Assembly: GCF_036898095.1 (NCBI RefSeq)
Contig: NC_090768.1
Span: 54,034,434 to 54,098,433 of the forward strand
Direction of reading: 5' to 3'
Length of the DNA: 64,000 bases
Origin: Palaemon carinicauda
Lineage: Eukaryota > Arthropoda > Malacostraca > Decapoda > Palaemonidae
Shown here piece after piece: positions 46,256 to 57,847 of this stretch (position 1 is its first letter; each line of letters starts with the position of its first letter). The notes under the pieces were generated by a model that did not search any database, was not told the DNA's origin, and saw only the letters and a program-made list of their open reading frames with translations. A program made the translations under genes and the position numbers.

Positions 46256-46989
46256 AGAGCGTGGAGGCCTTGGTGTACCTTCTTTACGCGTGGCTGACGT
46301 AGAAGGTCCACCCTTAGGGGAAGTGTTCTGGGAACGTCTACTAGCCATCGAAGTACCTCGGTGAACCATTCTCTCGCGGGCCAGAGGGAAGCAACTAGAG
46401 TCAACCTTGTCCCTTCGTGAGAGGCGAACTTCTGCAGTACCTTGTTGACAATCTTGAACGGAGGGAATGCATATAGATCTAGATGTGACCAATCTAGTAG
46501 AAAGGCATTTATATGAACTGCTGCTGGGTCCGGGATTGGTGAGCAAAATATTGGGAGCCTCTTGGTCATCGAGGTTGCGAAGAGATCTATGGTTGGCTGG
46601 CCCCAGGTGGCCCAAAGTCTCTTGCATACATCCTTGTGGAGGGTCCATTCTGTTGGAATTATTTGTCACTTCCGACTGAGACAATCTGCCATGACATTCA
46701 AGTTGCCTTGGATGAACCTCGTTACTAGTGATATGTCTAGACCTTTTGACCAGGTGAGGAGGTCCCTTGCGATCTCGTACAACGTCAGAGAGTAGGTCCC
46801 TCCTTGCTTGGAGATGTACGCCAAAGCCGTGGTGTTGTCCGAGTTCACCTCCACCACTTTGCCTTGAAGGAGAGACCTAAAGCTTTTCCAGGTCAGACGT
46901 ACTGCCAGTAGCTCCTTGCAGTTGAAATGCATTGTCCTTTGACTCGAGTTCCATAATCCCGAGCATTCCCGACCGTCTAAATGTCGCAC
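46075..46989 (-). pseudogene. DIRS-2 RNase H and linker
   Basis: Frame 46989-46666 holds the RNase H blocks TMHFNCKELLAVRLTW, VVEVNSDNTTALAYIS and FIQGNLNVMADCLSRK. The linker in frame 46569-46075 carries LPIFCSPIPDPAAVHINA, DLYAFPPFKIVNKVL and LVASLWPAREWF, typical of the segment between RNase H and recombinase. Several catalytic acidic residues are kept; the frame between the two parts is shifted. Confidence 0.88.
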
Positions 46990-47080
46990 CCCAGCCTACG
47001 TCCGATGCGTCCGAGAAGAGAACGTGGTTGGGAGTCTGAACAGTCAGGGGAAGACCCTCTCTAAGGTTGATATAGTCCTT

Positions 47081-47284
47081 TCACCAAGTCAGACAAGACT
47101 TCATCTCTCCGGAAACCGGGATCGAGACCGCTTCTAGCGTCTTGTCCTTTTTCCAGTGAAAAGCTAGATGGTATAGAGGAGGACGGAGGTGTAGTCTACC
47201 TAGTGACACAAATTGATCCACGGATGACAGTGTCCCTACCAGACTCATCCACAGCCTGACTGAGCAGCGTTCCTTCTTCAGCAT
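47081..47284 (-). pseudogene. DIRS-2 reverse transcriptase stub
   Basis: Only the connection after the RT thumb remains (LVGTLSSVDQFVSLGRLHLR, AFHWKK). Upstream on the minus strand, ORF1-like sequence follows within a few bases, so the RT fingers, palm and the Y-x-D-D site are deleted. Confidence 0.7.
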
Positions 47285-49591
47285 CTTCTGGATGGATAGC
47301 AGGGCTGGGGGCTGATCGTCTTGTTCAGCAACGTCCTCATCAGAGGGTTCCTCATCCGAAACTGATGAGGAAACGGCAACGGAGTGGGCAACGTCTGACT
47401 CGCTGAATCCGGTCGCACTGGTGGATGCGTGACGGAGCCGGACGCAATATCATGGAACTGCTGCACAGTCTGTGAACTGTCAACAACTATGGGTGCGCGA
47501 GGAAGTACAGCGTCAACCCGAAACTGTCTAGACCGTCTGGGTTGTGCAGTCAACACCCTACCGGGTTGCTGAGGTTGACGCACTGCGTCACAACAAGTCA
47601 CCTCTGCTGGTTGTTGAACGTCCTGAACGTCAACAACCACCTCCGAGCGTCGCTTAACGTCAACGTGCGACTGGCAACCCACACTGGGTCGCATCGGTGG
47701 AGGAACCACCTCAAATGGCAGACGCGAGAAGGTTACCTCAGCGTCAACAGGGCGCTCAACCGACCGGTTGGAAGGTTGTTGGCCAGAAGGAGGAACCACC
47801 TCAACTGGCAGACGCGAGTAGGTTACCTCAGCGTCAACAGGGCGCACAACCGACCGGTTGGAAGGTTGTTGGCCAGAGGGTTCTTCTCCGCATTTAAGTC
47901 CTCTATCAAGGACGCAAGCTTGGACTGCATGGCTTGCAGCAAAGCCCATTTAGGGTCTACTGGAGCAGGTGTGGCAACAGACGGGGTTAGCGACTGAGGC
48001 GGAACCGTTTACCATCCCTGAAAGCCTTGTTATGTGTGACATAATAGTACAGCAAAACTTCAAAGGCTTGACAAAAGCTGAGAAGTTGACCTGTAAACAA
48101 CTGGAGCGTCTCCTGGCTAGGCGCCAGGGCGAGTCTACCAGAATTGAGAAGTCTATCTGGGCAGAGGCATGAACTCCCAAGCCGAGAACTTCTCTCGTGT
48201 CATATCAGACTCTCGCTCTATAAGCCAGTTTAAAAGAAGGGAAATCAAAGGCTGTATCCCTAAAAACTCCTCCTGGTGCAAAAACCAGTCGCCTAGCCAA
48301 CGTAACGCTCTCTAGGAGAGCGAGAGAGCACTAGTTTAAAAAACAACGGCTTCGAAGTAGCTAGGCCTAGTGAAAGTTCTGACATTTAGGCGAACGAGGA
48401 GCAGCAGTTACAAGATCCGGATGAAGATCCTTAAAAAAAATCATCATGATTTAAATAAAGTCCATAGGAGGCTAAGCAGCTTAAGGCTCCTCTCCATCTG
48501 ACAGAGTCCTCAAGGGAATATCAGTAGGAGGGAGAACAGCAACTTCCTCATCTACAGGAACCTTGTCCGATAAAAGCTAGGTTACCTCAGTGAGTCTCTC
48601 ACTGGAGCATTAGTAGCAGACCAGAAGGCAACGTCATGTAACTGCTTGACAGTCTGTGAACTGTCAACAACTGAACTGTCAACCACAACAGGTGCGTGAG
48701 GACGTACAGTGTCCACTTGAGACTGCTTTGACTGTCTAGACTGAGTAGTCAAAACAACTCTAGAATGCGGAGGTTGACACACCGCGTCAAAACAAAACAA
48801 CTTACACTGTTGTTGTACCTCGCGAACGTCAACGGAAGGTTCCGTGCGTTGCTGAACGTTAACATGCGGCTGGCAGGGTACACTGGAACGCATGGGTGGC
48901 GGGACTCTCTCAGCTGGAGTGCGGCAGAAGGTCGCCTCAGCGTCCACAGGACGCACAACCGTGGTTGGTTGTAGGCTAGAGGTTGGTGTCAACCTTCTCC
49001 GCACGAAAGTCCTGCATCAATGACGTTAACTGAGACTGCATGGTCTGCAGCAAAGACCCCTTAGGGTCTACAAGAGCAGGTGCGGCAACAGACGGTGTGA
49101 CTGCCTGATGCGGTACCGCTTTGCCTCTCTTAGGAGGTGAGCAGTCGTCGGAAGACTGCAGCGAGTCCGAACTGACCCAGTGGCTACAACTGGGCCGTTG
49201 GACTAGCGCGGAAGGGACCGACTTGCGCCTAATAAGCCGCGAGACCTTGGTCCATGGTTTCTTACGAGAAACCTCTTCCGCAGACAAGAAATAAATGGGC
49301 TCTCTCGTCTTTGTGTGGGTGGGGCGATCTTGGGTAGATACGCCCGAAACCACGGAGGGAAAAAACGTCTGTTCGTTGATCAAGGCCTCTCGAACCCATA
49401 AGTCGTTCGACATTACTTCTCCCCTGGGCTTGGGAGCTTGCAAGAGGTCCCGGACTAGGTGAACGACAGGCACGAACAGACGAACCCTCGGACGCAACAC
49501 TGTAACACTTTGCGCATATCACTTTATCGATTTTCTGTTTTGCACTTATTTCACTGAAATCGAAACTTTTACTGATTTCTACCTGAAACAC
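47278..49591 (-). pseudogene. DIRS-2 ORF1 (Gag-like) with internal duplications
   Basis: Frames 49591-49262, 49500-48976, 49004-48582 and 47949-47278 cover a Gln/Val/Pro-rich ORF1 that starts near 49591 (MFQVEISKSFDFSEISAKQK) and includes a short Cys pair (CAKC). The middle is duplicated: 48590-49110 and about 47400-47985 share blocks such as CQxHV(N/D)V, VVVDSSQTV and LLQTMQSQLTSLMQDF-like residues. A 90-bp tandem repeat sits inside the second copy. Several stops and shifts; function in the family is presumed structural. Confidence 0.65.
47699..47878. repeat. 90-bp tandem duplication in DIRS-2 ORF1
   Basis: Two copies (47699-47788 and 47789-47878) with few differences. The period is a multiple of three, so on the minus strand it adds a 30-residue repeat (GQQPSNRSV.RPVDAEVT) without breaking the frame. 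Confidence 0.92.
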
Positions 49592-50724
49592 GCAAATCTA
49601 CCCTTCATTAAAAGGTAGTAATTGTGAAATCAGTCGTATAATGCAGCTCATTAATACTAGCAAAAAACAGAAAACATATATAAAGATAAAAAATTTAGTG
49701 GCTGGGAAAGAGACTAAACACTAGTTCAAATAAACTACGTTTACAATCTCTCACCGCACATAGCCTGGGGACAAGAATAAAACCCTAGAAACGTTTTACC
49801 TTCCTCCCCGTACAGAGACTAGGGACGAGAGTAACACGAGAACAACGTTACCCGCTTGAACGGAACGTTTTCTCTCCTCTCTCTCCCTCCGTCTCTATCT
49901 CTCTCTCTCTCTCTTTCTCTCTTGATTTCGCACCTGAGAGAAGAGCCCAATTATATATCGTCAAAAAAACATGTTATTTGACTAAAGGAAAAAAACTGAA
50001 AGGTTTTCCAAATAAAAAGTTCCTTTAATTCAGAATTTAAAACATTTAAGCTAAGAAAGAATGAACAAAACGTCAGAATCGATTTACTCTTACTGCAAAG
50101 TGAAACCGTGATACACTCTCTCTCTATCGTAACGATAGAGCGCATGTTGAACGTCCTGACCGTCAACAACTGCGTAGTCTAAAAAACTAAACGTTAGTTC
50201 ATCTTTGAAAACAGTACGAAGACTATCAAAGAAATTCTTTCATAAAACATTAAATTTAAAAAGTTTTAAATTCTTTAAAGGCTAAATACGATATAACGGG
50301 CTCAACGTTGATTAACTTCGGTTCCAAGTTAGGACCGCCTACTATCAGGAAAGGTCGCATATAAACAAAACATAAAAATTTATTTTTATATGTTTATAAT
50401 AAATGGAAAGTTAATCGAAGAGGCCTAATAAAGGCGGAGAGATATAAAATATATAGATTTATAACGTGTTAAGCAAAATTACTAAAAACCTAAACACACT
50501 TCCGTCTAAGGGAAGGGTCGGCCATTTAAAAGTGAAAGAGAGTCCATACTCTCTTTGTCACCATAATTACATCTATCCAAAACGAGTTCAAGTTTTGAGA
50601 TGAAGATAAAACACCTGCACAGCGAAAGCTCAAAACTAGAATAGTGTACTTCACCAAGTAGTTGTGAAAACAAATCCAGTTAGTAACAGCGAATTAGTAG
50701 GTCTTGCCGGTAGCCCGACAGAGA
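49592..50724 (-). other. DIRS-2 5' leader, non-coding, with (CT)n tract
   Basis: AT-rich leader between ORF1 and the right terminal repeat. An imperfect CT-rich tract lies at 49871-49922. No gene. Confidence 0.6.
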
Positions 50725-52899
50725 GAAAATTGAGTTCTGTGTTTACATTGAGTACTGAGTACCTGCACGACAGATGGCACTGTTGAAGTACACCCCCTAC
50801 CTGCATTGCGATCGCTGGCGGATTTTTAACGTAGAGTTTTCTGTCGAGCAACAGAGTTGCAGCTTATATAATCAGCGGCTAAGTTTAATATTGAAAAACC
50901 TGAATTTTAACAATCTAAAGTTGACAGAATGAAAAGAAAGTAAGTGTCGCTTGAAAAGGCCACCAGTGGTTGCTATTATCAGCTAGATTTCCACAACACT
51001 TTAAAGGAATAAAAGTGAGAAATTTTTTAGTTTCAAGGATAAATGTCAATAAAACCAGAGTTTTTGGAGAGAAGCAATATGAACATTGAGGAAGTTTCAT
51101 AAAACACCGTAATGATCTACCAAATTTAATTTTTCCCATAAGAAATAAAATGATAAATAAGTATAGACCAACTCACCTGGGGTTAATCTTGCTTCCTCTT
51201 CAAAGGTTGATCATATTGGCATCTTCCTTGCTCGGACGCTCCACTATGGTAATGCATGTCATCTCTGTTCTGGTATATCAAGCCATTGCAGTTTTATACA
51301 AGTAACCTAGGGGGATGTTAATTAAGTTAGCAATATAACAACAACAATGATTCTTCACTAACTTTCTTCATAATTCTATTTAATCTGATAACAAAACTTG
51401 AGAGTAACCATCATAAAGTAGGTTTAATTTCTTACCCTCCATAATGAAAAATTTCTTTAAATAACAAGATATTTTTTTATAAGGACGGGACAAAAGTCTT
51501 TTACTCCCTATAAAATTCATCCTCTTCAACCAAATAATTAGTCAAGGGAAAGCTAGGATATTGGTATTTTCATGAACACAATTTAACTTGTGAAGAATAG
51601 TAATACTGTGGAAAACTATTCATTTGGACATTCCATCTAATCAGGAATACTCCTAGCTTCTAAAAAAAAAATGATTAATTATGCTACTGTAGTTCATTTA
51701 TAATACCCCAGACTGGAGCACAGAAAAATGCGATACCTTCATGGAACCTAGTGAGGGGTACTACCCCATATACTCACCCATTTGCAAAAACGTTAAAACT
51801 GTCCCATCAGAAACTGACCTCTCAGAACATTCATCCAAACTCAAAAGGTGCAAAACCACTAGATGTAAACAATAGTCACAATGGCAATAGAAGATCTGGC
51901 CCCCTAATTCAAAAACATGAGATTGAATTTATTCATTTGGGCTCCTAAATCTGGCTGCAAGGAAGGGGAGACCATTTGCCATCCAGCATGCAAGGAAGCA
52001 TGAAAACCTTGCAGGACCCTGCAGTTGCAGTTTTACAAATGAAAAAGGAATAGAGGTATAGAACAGTAATAGTAGAAGACTAAAAACGATCCTGACAAGG
52101 GCTAAAAGGAAACTGCAAAGGACCGCAGATACCATGAACCCCCAAAAGCGTTATTCAAATATATACAAGGTCTGTTCTTTAATCAATTATACAGATACAA
52201 GACATTTTAGATTTAAGAATATAAGTCTATAAAACCAGAGTTTTTTGAGAGAAGCCATATGAACTTCATGGAAGTTACATAAAACACAACAATGACATAC
52301 CATACTTGAGTTTTCCATCAAGTAACAATAAAATGATAGCAAATAGGCAAGTAACAATGAAATTATAGCAAATAAGCTGTTCTACAATCAATCCATCATG
52401 CATTGTTGGAATTTCATAAAATAATGCAAGATTTATGATGCAAAATAATTCTTACTTATTCTAATAATGTACAGTGATAAAACTTGATGCTCACCTGGGA
52501 TTAGTCGGGTTTCCTCTTCGAAGGTTGTTGATGTATATGTCTATCAAATTTTTATTTATTAAACTTGCCATTCACCCTCACTCCACTGTCTTATCCCCCT
52601 TGCTACGGTAATGCATGACATCTCTACATTCTATAGTAATTGCCGTTTTACCCATCTAACCTAAGGGGATGTAAATTACGTCAATAAGACGACAACATTA
52701 CAAGCTCCTAATTAACTTTCTTAATAATAATTCTATTTAATCACAAAAAAGTGTAATCACCATCTTGAAATGGATTTAATTTCCATTTCTCCATACTCGA
52801 GAAATTGTTTTGAATAAACTGTACTAAAGTTTTTTTTATCCCGATCAACTTCATTCCCTTGAACTAAATTGGGACTAGTCAAGGGGAAACTAAGATTTA

Positions 52900-53535
52900 T
52901 AGGTAGTAGGTTAGCCTGGGCACCAGCCACCCGATGAGATACTACCGCTAGCGAGTTATGAGGTTATATGACTGGCCAGACAGTTCTACATTGATCCTTC
53001 TCTCCGGTTACAGTTCACTTTCCCTCTGCCTACACTTACACCAAATAGTTTGGAATATTCTTTACGGACTCTCGTCTGTCCTCATACACCAAACAACACC
53101 GAGATTACCAAACAATTCTTCTTCACTACACTGTAATTGTTCAATGGCTACTTTCCTCTTGGTAAGGGTAGAAGAAATTCTTTAGCTATGGTAAGCAGCT
53201 CTTCTAAGAGGACACACCAAAATCAAACTGTTGTTCTCTAGTCTTAGGTAGTGCCATAGCCTCTGTACCATGGTCTTCCACTGTCTTTGGTTAGAGATCT
53301 TGCTTGAAGGTACACTTGGGTACACTATTCCATCTAATTTCTCGTCCTCTTGTCTTGTTAAAAGTTTTTAAAGTTTATACAGGAATTATTTATTTAAACG
53401 TTACTGTTCTTGAAACATGTTTTTTCCTTGTTTCCTTTCCTGACTGGGATATTTTCCATGTGAGGACCCTGCCTTATAGCATGCTGCTTTTCCAACAAGG
53501 GTTGTAGCTTAGCAAGTAATAATAATAACAATAAT
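52900..53535 (-). repeat. 640-bp interspersed repeat, full-length paralogue
   Basis: Paralogue of 37196-37840 in the second duplication copy, with few differences; it lacks one short repeated 'accagacaacaccgaga' segment present in copy 1. Confidence 0.8.
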
Positions 53536-55147
53536 AGTTTTTTCATGAAAACTAAGAAACTTACGAGGAATCTAACAGTAGTGAAAAACTCTGGTCATTT
53601 AGACATTCAATCTTATCAGGAATACTCCCACCTTCTGAGAAAAAGTGAATTAAACCAGTTCCTTTATAATACACAGGACTTAAGAACTGAAAAAGCAGAG
53701 ATACCTTCATGCGAGTTCGTAAAAAGGTACGACACCACACATTCATCCCCTTGCAAATAGGTTAACAGTCCTATCGGAAACTCTGAACTTTCAGAACATT
53801 CACCCAAGATCCAAAGTTACAGAACTACTAGATTTTAGATGCTAGTTTCCATAGCAGGAAATAAATGGAAATGGAAGCTCTGGTCCCCAAATTCAAACAC
53901 AAGGGATTGAATTTATGAATTTTGGCCATAAGAAATGGCACAGAGATATGGGAGACCATTCAGCCTCCATCATGCTAGTATGGACGAAAACCCTGCACCC
54001 AAGGGATGAAAAGACATTACAAAGGAGCAGTGACAGCATGAACCCCTATCGGGTTATTCAAATATATAAGATAAGGTCTGTACTATAGCCAATTATAGAG
54101 ACAAGGACTATTTATTATTTTTTTTTAATAATCAATGTCAATAAGAGTGTTTTTGGAGAGAAGAAGTAATATGAAAATCAGGGAAGTTTCAAAAAATACA
54201 ACAATGACAACACCTAATTTTCCCATCAAGTAAAAATAAAATGATAGCAAAGAATCTGTTCATGTATTAAGATATTATGCATTATTGGAGTTTCATAAAA
54301 TGATTCATGACAATGCATAATTTATATTAATTTTAATACTGTACAGTAACTAAACATATTTCAATAATCACCATGGTTTAATCTTGTTTCCTCTCTGAAG
54401 GTTGTTCACACAGACTATATTTTTTTTCTTTTAAACTTGCCAATCTCCATCACTCCACTGTTTCATCCGCCACTACAGTAGCGCATGTCATCTCCGAGTT
54501 CTATGGCAATTGCAGTTTTATCCATGCAACCTAGGGAAATTATGACAATATTAAAATAACATTACAGGGTCCTCATTAACTTTCTTCGTAATAATTTATT
54601 TAATCCCATCATAAAACAGTAATCCTTATCTTGAAATAGGTTTAATTTCCCATCTTCCATACTCGACAAACTGCTTTTAAATAACTGAACAAAAGTCTTT
54701 TACCCCAATCAACTTCATCCTCTTGAACTAAATTGAGACTAGTCAATGGGTAACTAGGATACTAGTATTTTCATGAACACAAGGTAACTTATGAGGAATC
54801 TTAAAGGTACCTTCATGTGAATTTGTTAAGAGGTACTACACCACATATTCACTCCCCTTGTAAATAAGTTAAACAGTCCCATTGGAAACTCAACTTACAG
54901 ATCATTCACCCAAGATCTTAAGTTACAAAACCACTTGTAGGAGATGCTAGTCACCATAGCTGGGAATAAATGGCAATAGAAGCTGTGGCCCCTTAATTCA
55001 AACACACAGGATTGCATTTATCAATTTTGGTCAGAAGACCTGGCACTGTGGCGTGGGAGACCATTCAGCCCGTAAGGTGCTAGTAGGAATGAAAACCTTG
55101 TCGTTGCAGTATTTTCAGGGAAGAGGGAATCAAAGCATAGTAGAATG

Positions 55148-55149
<2 letters not shown>

Positions 55150-55187
<38 letters not shown>

Positions 55188-55199
55188 AAATAAAATAAA
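55150..55199. repeat. poly(A) tract replacing the (GA)n of the paralogue
   Basis: A run of about 36 A followed by AAATA repeats, at the position where copy 1 has the (GA)n microsatellite (39488-39551). Confidence 0.95.
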
Positions 55200-57623
55200 C
55201 CCAAAGGATGAAAGGATACTAGTTGAATTGATAGCATGAACCCCCACAGTGTTACTCAAATTTATATGACAGGTTCTGTCCTATACCATAGTAGAAAAAT
55301 TAAAGTCCTATTGTTCAAACCAAAGAATTAAACCCTTAGGAAATTCATCCGTTGGTTTGACCAGAGCTTCAAAAACTTTCATATCACATTTTAATATCAA
55401 TTTGTATTTTTTCCTAACTATACAGACCAAAGTTCTTTCATATGAGAATTGATTTGAGCACAATTGTAATTCACAGTTAAAATGTACGAAAAGTTGCCAA
55501 TAGTTGGTAGTTAGCGGCCAGCAAGGGCAGGCTCTGCCTCCTTTACCAGTAGACTAAACAGTCCCATTGATTGCATCTGGGACTTTAGGGGTGAGGTAAA
55601 GGTGGGAAGTTCAAAGGACTCGGGTTTGTAGTTAGGGAAAATACAAATAATTTTAAATTTTTCATTTTTTCTTATACAAATACAAACCACCTTCTTTTAA
55701 CAAGACTCAAAGGTAGGTAGAAGTCCATATTAAACTAGCTGGTTATAATACTGGGATAGCTATGCTTAGACCGGATAAGGTGCGGAGCGTAGCCTCCTAG
55801 ACATCTCAAGGATAAAGCAATTAAAGCTGTTATACTGTACAAGAAAATCTTGAAAACAGTGAATCTGTTGGGGCAAAATCAAATTAACAAATGGGTTTTA
55901 TCTGGACGTATTCATCCTCCCCCTCGTAAAAGGATCATGGAATGAACACTTCATTTTAACAGGAATAGAAATGCTGCTAGCTATCAGTCAAGTTTTAACT
56001 ATCGTCTATTCAGCAACAGTAAACATGGGGTTCCAACTGCTATACCTAAAAGGAAGGGAAAAAGAGAGGAAAGGGGTCAGGCCATTCACTCATCTTAGGC
56101 TTACACTGTAAGCCTAAGACGTGATACTTTTAGGTCCTGTAAAGAAGCGGAACTCAGTACACTATTTGACGAGCAGCAATCCCAGATCCTAGTGAAAATT
56201 CATTCAGAGGATTGCGAGTGCATTCTTGCAAATAATCATAGTAAAGGTTGTTAAAGGAGACTATTCCATACTCCATCTAAAATTTGAGCCTCAGGTTTTT
56301 CTCAAAGGCTCGTGTAGCACCACCTATGATCTCGGTACTCATTGGTGTGCACCATAGCTTGGTCTTATGCGTTTGGGATTTAGGGCGTAAAGCTCAAATG
56401 TTAAAGAACAGCTTCTGTAGCCTAGAGCCTTAGTCCCCTTATGGGTCACCAAACTAATACTCCAGGTCATTAGTTATATCACTAATTAAAGAAACTGTAA
56501 ATTATGAAAATCTGAAATCAGTGATTAACACACTGAGTTTTGCTACAAAGTCGGGAACCAATGCTAGAAGGACCAGTCTCCAGTACTCATTGGGAAAGAA
56601 CAAATACTAAAAAATTTTTAAAAATTTTTATCTTTCCAAACTATACAAACCAGGTCATTTACAGTATATGGGTTACTCGTAGTCTTGTTTTCTCTACGAC
56701 CAGACGATAAAAGAAAAACGGTTTAATTGCATTCTTGAAGTTGCAAAGCCATCACTGTGTATGGTGTAAGACACCTGCACATGATGCTATCCACTCTCTC
56801 CTGGTCAAAGACTTGTGGGACAGAAGTATAGACTCCCAACTCAGACTGGGGTTCCATATCGAAGTAGGGTAGAAGGTTTCTTACCCTCCTTTACCTCTAA
56901 AGGCTTGTGAAGGGATGTCACCTGAACAGATCATCATTCTATGCTCTAATGACTGCAATTCATTCGAGATAAGATATCTTGTGCCTATTATTCATTCCCA
57001 TTGAACCACTCTCTGGACCACCCATGAGACTTTTCAGGGAGGATGTCTCTACCTGGTTGGATTGTGGACATATGATTTATCGTCATTGCAAGGGGGGGGG
57101 GAGGGTAGGGGGGTATAATCTGATATTTGTTGTAAACTCCATAATGGCAGCGCGTAGAGCTTTCTCTGGCTGAACGATAATCCTGACCGAATCATGGCCG
57201 GTTTCTGTTTTTGTCCTACTCTAATAGGCATGGAAGGAGAGTATAAATTAAAAAAAATGCATAGTTTTGGATAGCTTTGGGGGGACCCCTTTAGTTAAAA
57301 ATTTGTTGAGGATTGCAAACTCTCATCTTCCAACAAGGTTGCTTCATGACCAAGGAGAAAAGCTGTCTCAACTCAAGGGTCCCTCCACAATGTCTCTTTG
57401 AAAAAGCATGTTTATTCTTCACTATCATGGTTATTGTCCCGAGACCTTGCTCAAGGCAAGAATCTTTATCAAGTACCAGCTCAAGATCTCCCACTGTATA
57501 GTCGACACTAATCTGAATATTATGGGCAACGTCTATTGTAAATAAAGTTTTAGGGATTTTACAACATGAAAAACTAAAGGGAGGCTCTTGCAAAATAGCA
57601 GGAGATTAGTCTCCAATTCCTGC

Positions 57624-57847
57624 TGGTTGAATTGAATATAGGATTTAGGCATTAAGCCAAGCACTGGGGCATCAAAGGCCATTCAGCGCTATATAATGAA
57701 AATCATTCAATCATATCTGTACACTCACACCATTTAGTATCATTTTAACCTTTAATACAAATCTTAACACTTTCATACAATAAAATCTAGATGTGAAATA
57801 AATAGGGATTAAAAGGGTAAAATAAATAAATAAATTAATAAAATCAA
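57624..57847 (-). other. LINE 3' untranslated region and 3' terminus
   Basis: Non-coding end of the intact LINE. On the minus strand it runs from the ORF2 stop through AATTTATT-type repeats to 'gcgctgaatggcctttgatgcccc...' and ends in 'attcaattcaac', a short TTCAA-type 3' tail rather than poly(A). It abuts duplication copy 2 exactly at 57623/57624. Confidence 0.7.

Larger units (their letters stand above)
44479..50898 (-). mobile_element. DIRS-like retrotransposon DIRS-2 with RT core deleted
   Basis: A 6.4-kb element on the minus strand, a different family from DIRS-1. Inverted terminal repeats of roughly 170 bp (44524-44690 against 50725-50880) share 'ggtgattatataagctgcaac' / its complement and 'gatcgcaatgcaggtagg'. 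An internal complementary region (44727-44817) joins the complements of both ends. The order from right to left is ORF1, a stub of RT, RNase H and recombinase. The catalytic RT core is absent. The flanking 95-bp repeat pair gives an empty site without target duplication. Confidence 0.9.
43290..57623. repeat. segmental duplication, copy 2 (interrupted by DIRS-2)
   Basis: The second copy of the block described for 26060-42013. Left part 43290-44300, right part 50947-57623. Between them lie about 6.6 kb that copy 1 lacks, mostly DIRS-2. The right edge coincides exactly with the 3' end of the LINE at 57624, so the LINE may have inserted into copy 2 and the remainder may continue beyond the window. 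Confidence 0.88.
50947..57623. repeat. right part of duplication copy 2 (paralogue of 35240-42013)
   Basis: Carries the same three 1.2-kb units (starts about 51055, 52240 and 54145), the same full-length 640-bp repeat (52900-53535) and the same downstream non-coding blocks. Small indels separate it from copy 1, for example 76 bases of net offset change along its length. No gene. Confidence 0.88.

Noticed and set aside
47969..48172. Plus-strand frame with protein-like composition inside DIRS-2
   Set aside because: The element's genes are all on the minus strand and this stretch lies within the duplicated ORF1 region; no domain was recognised, so it is probably an antisense shadow.
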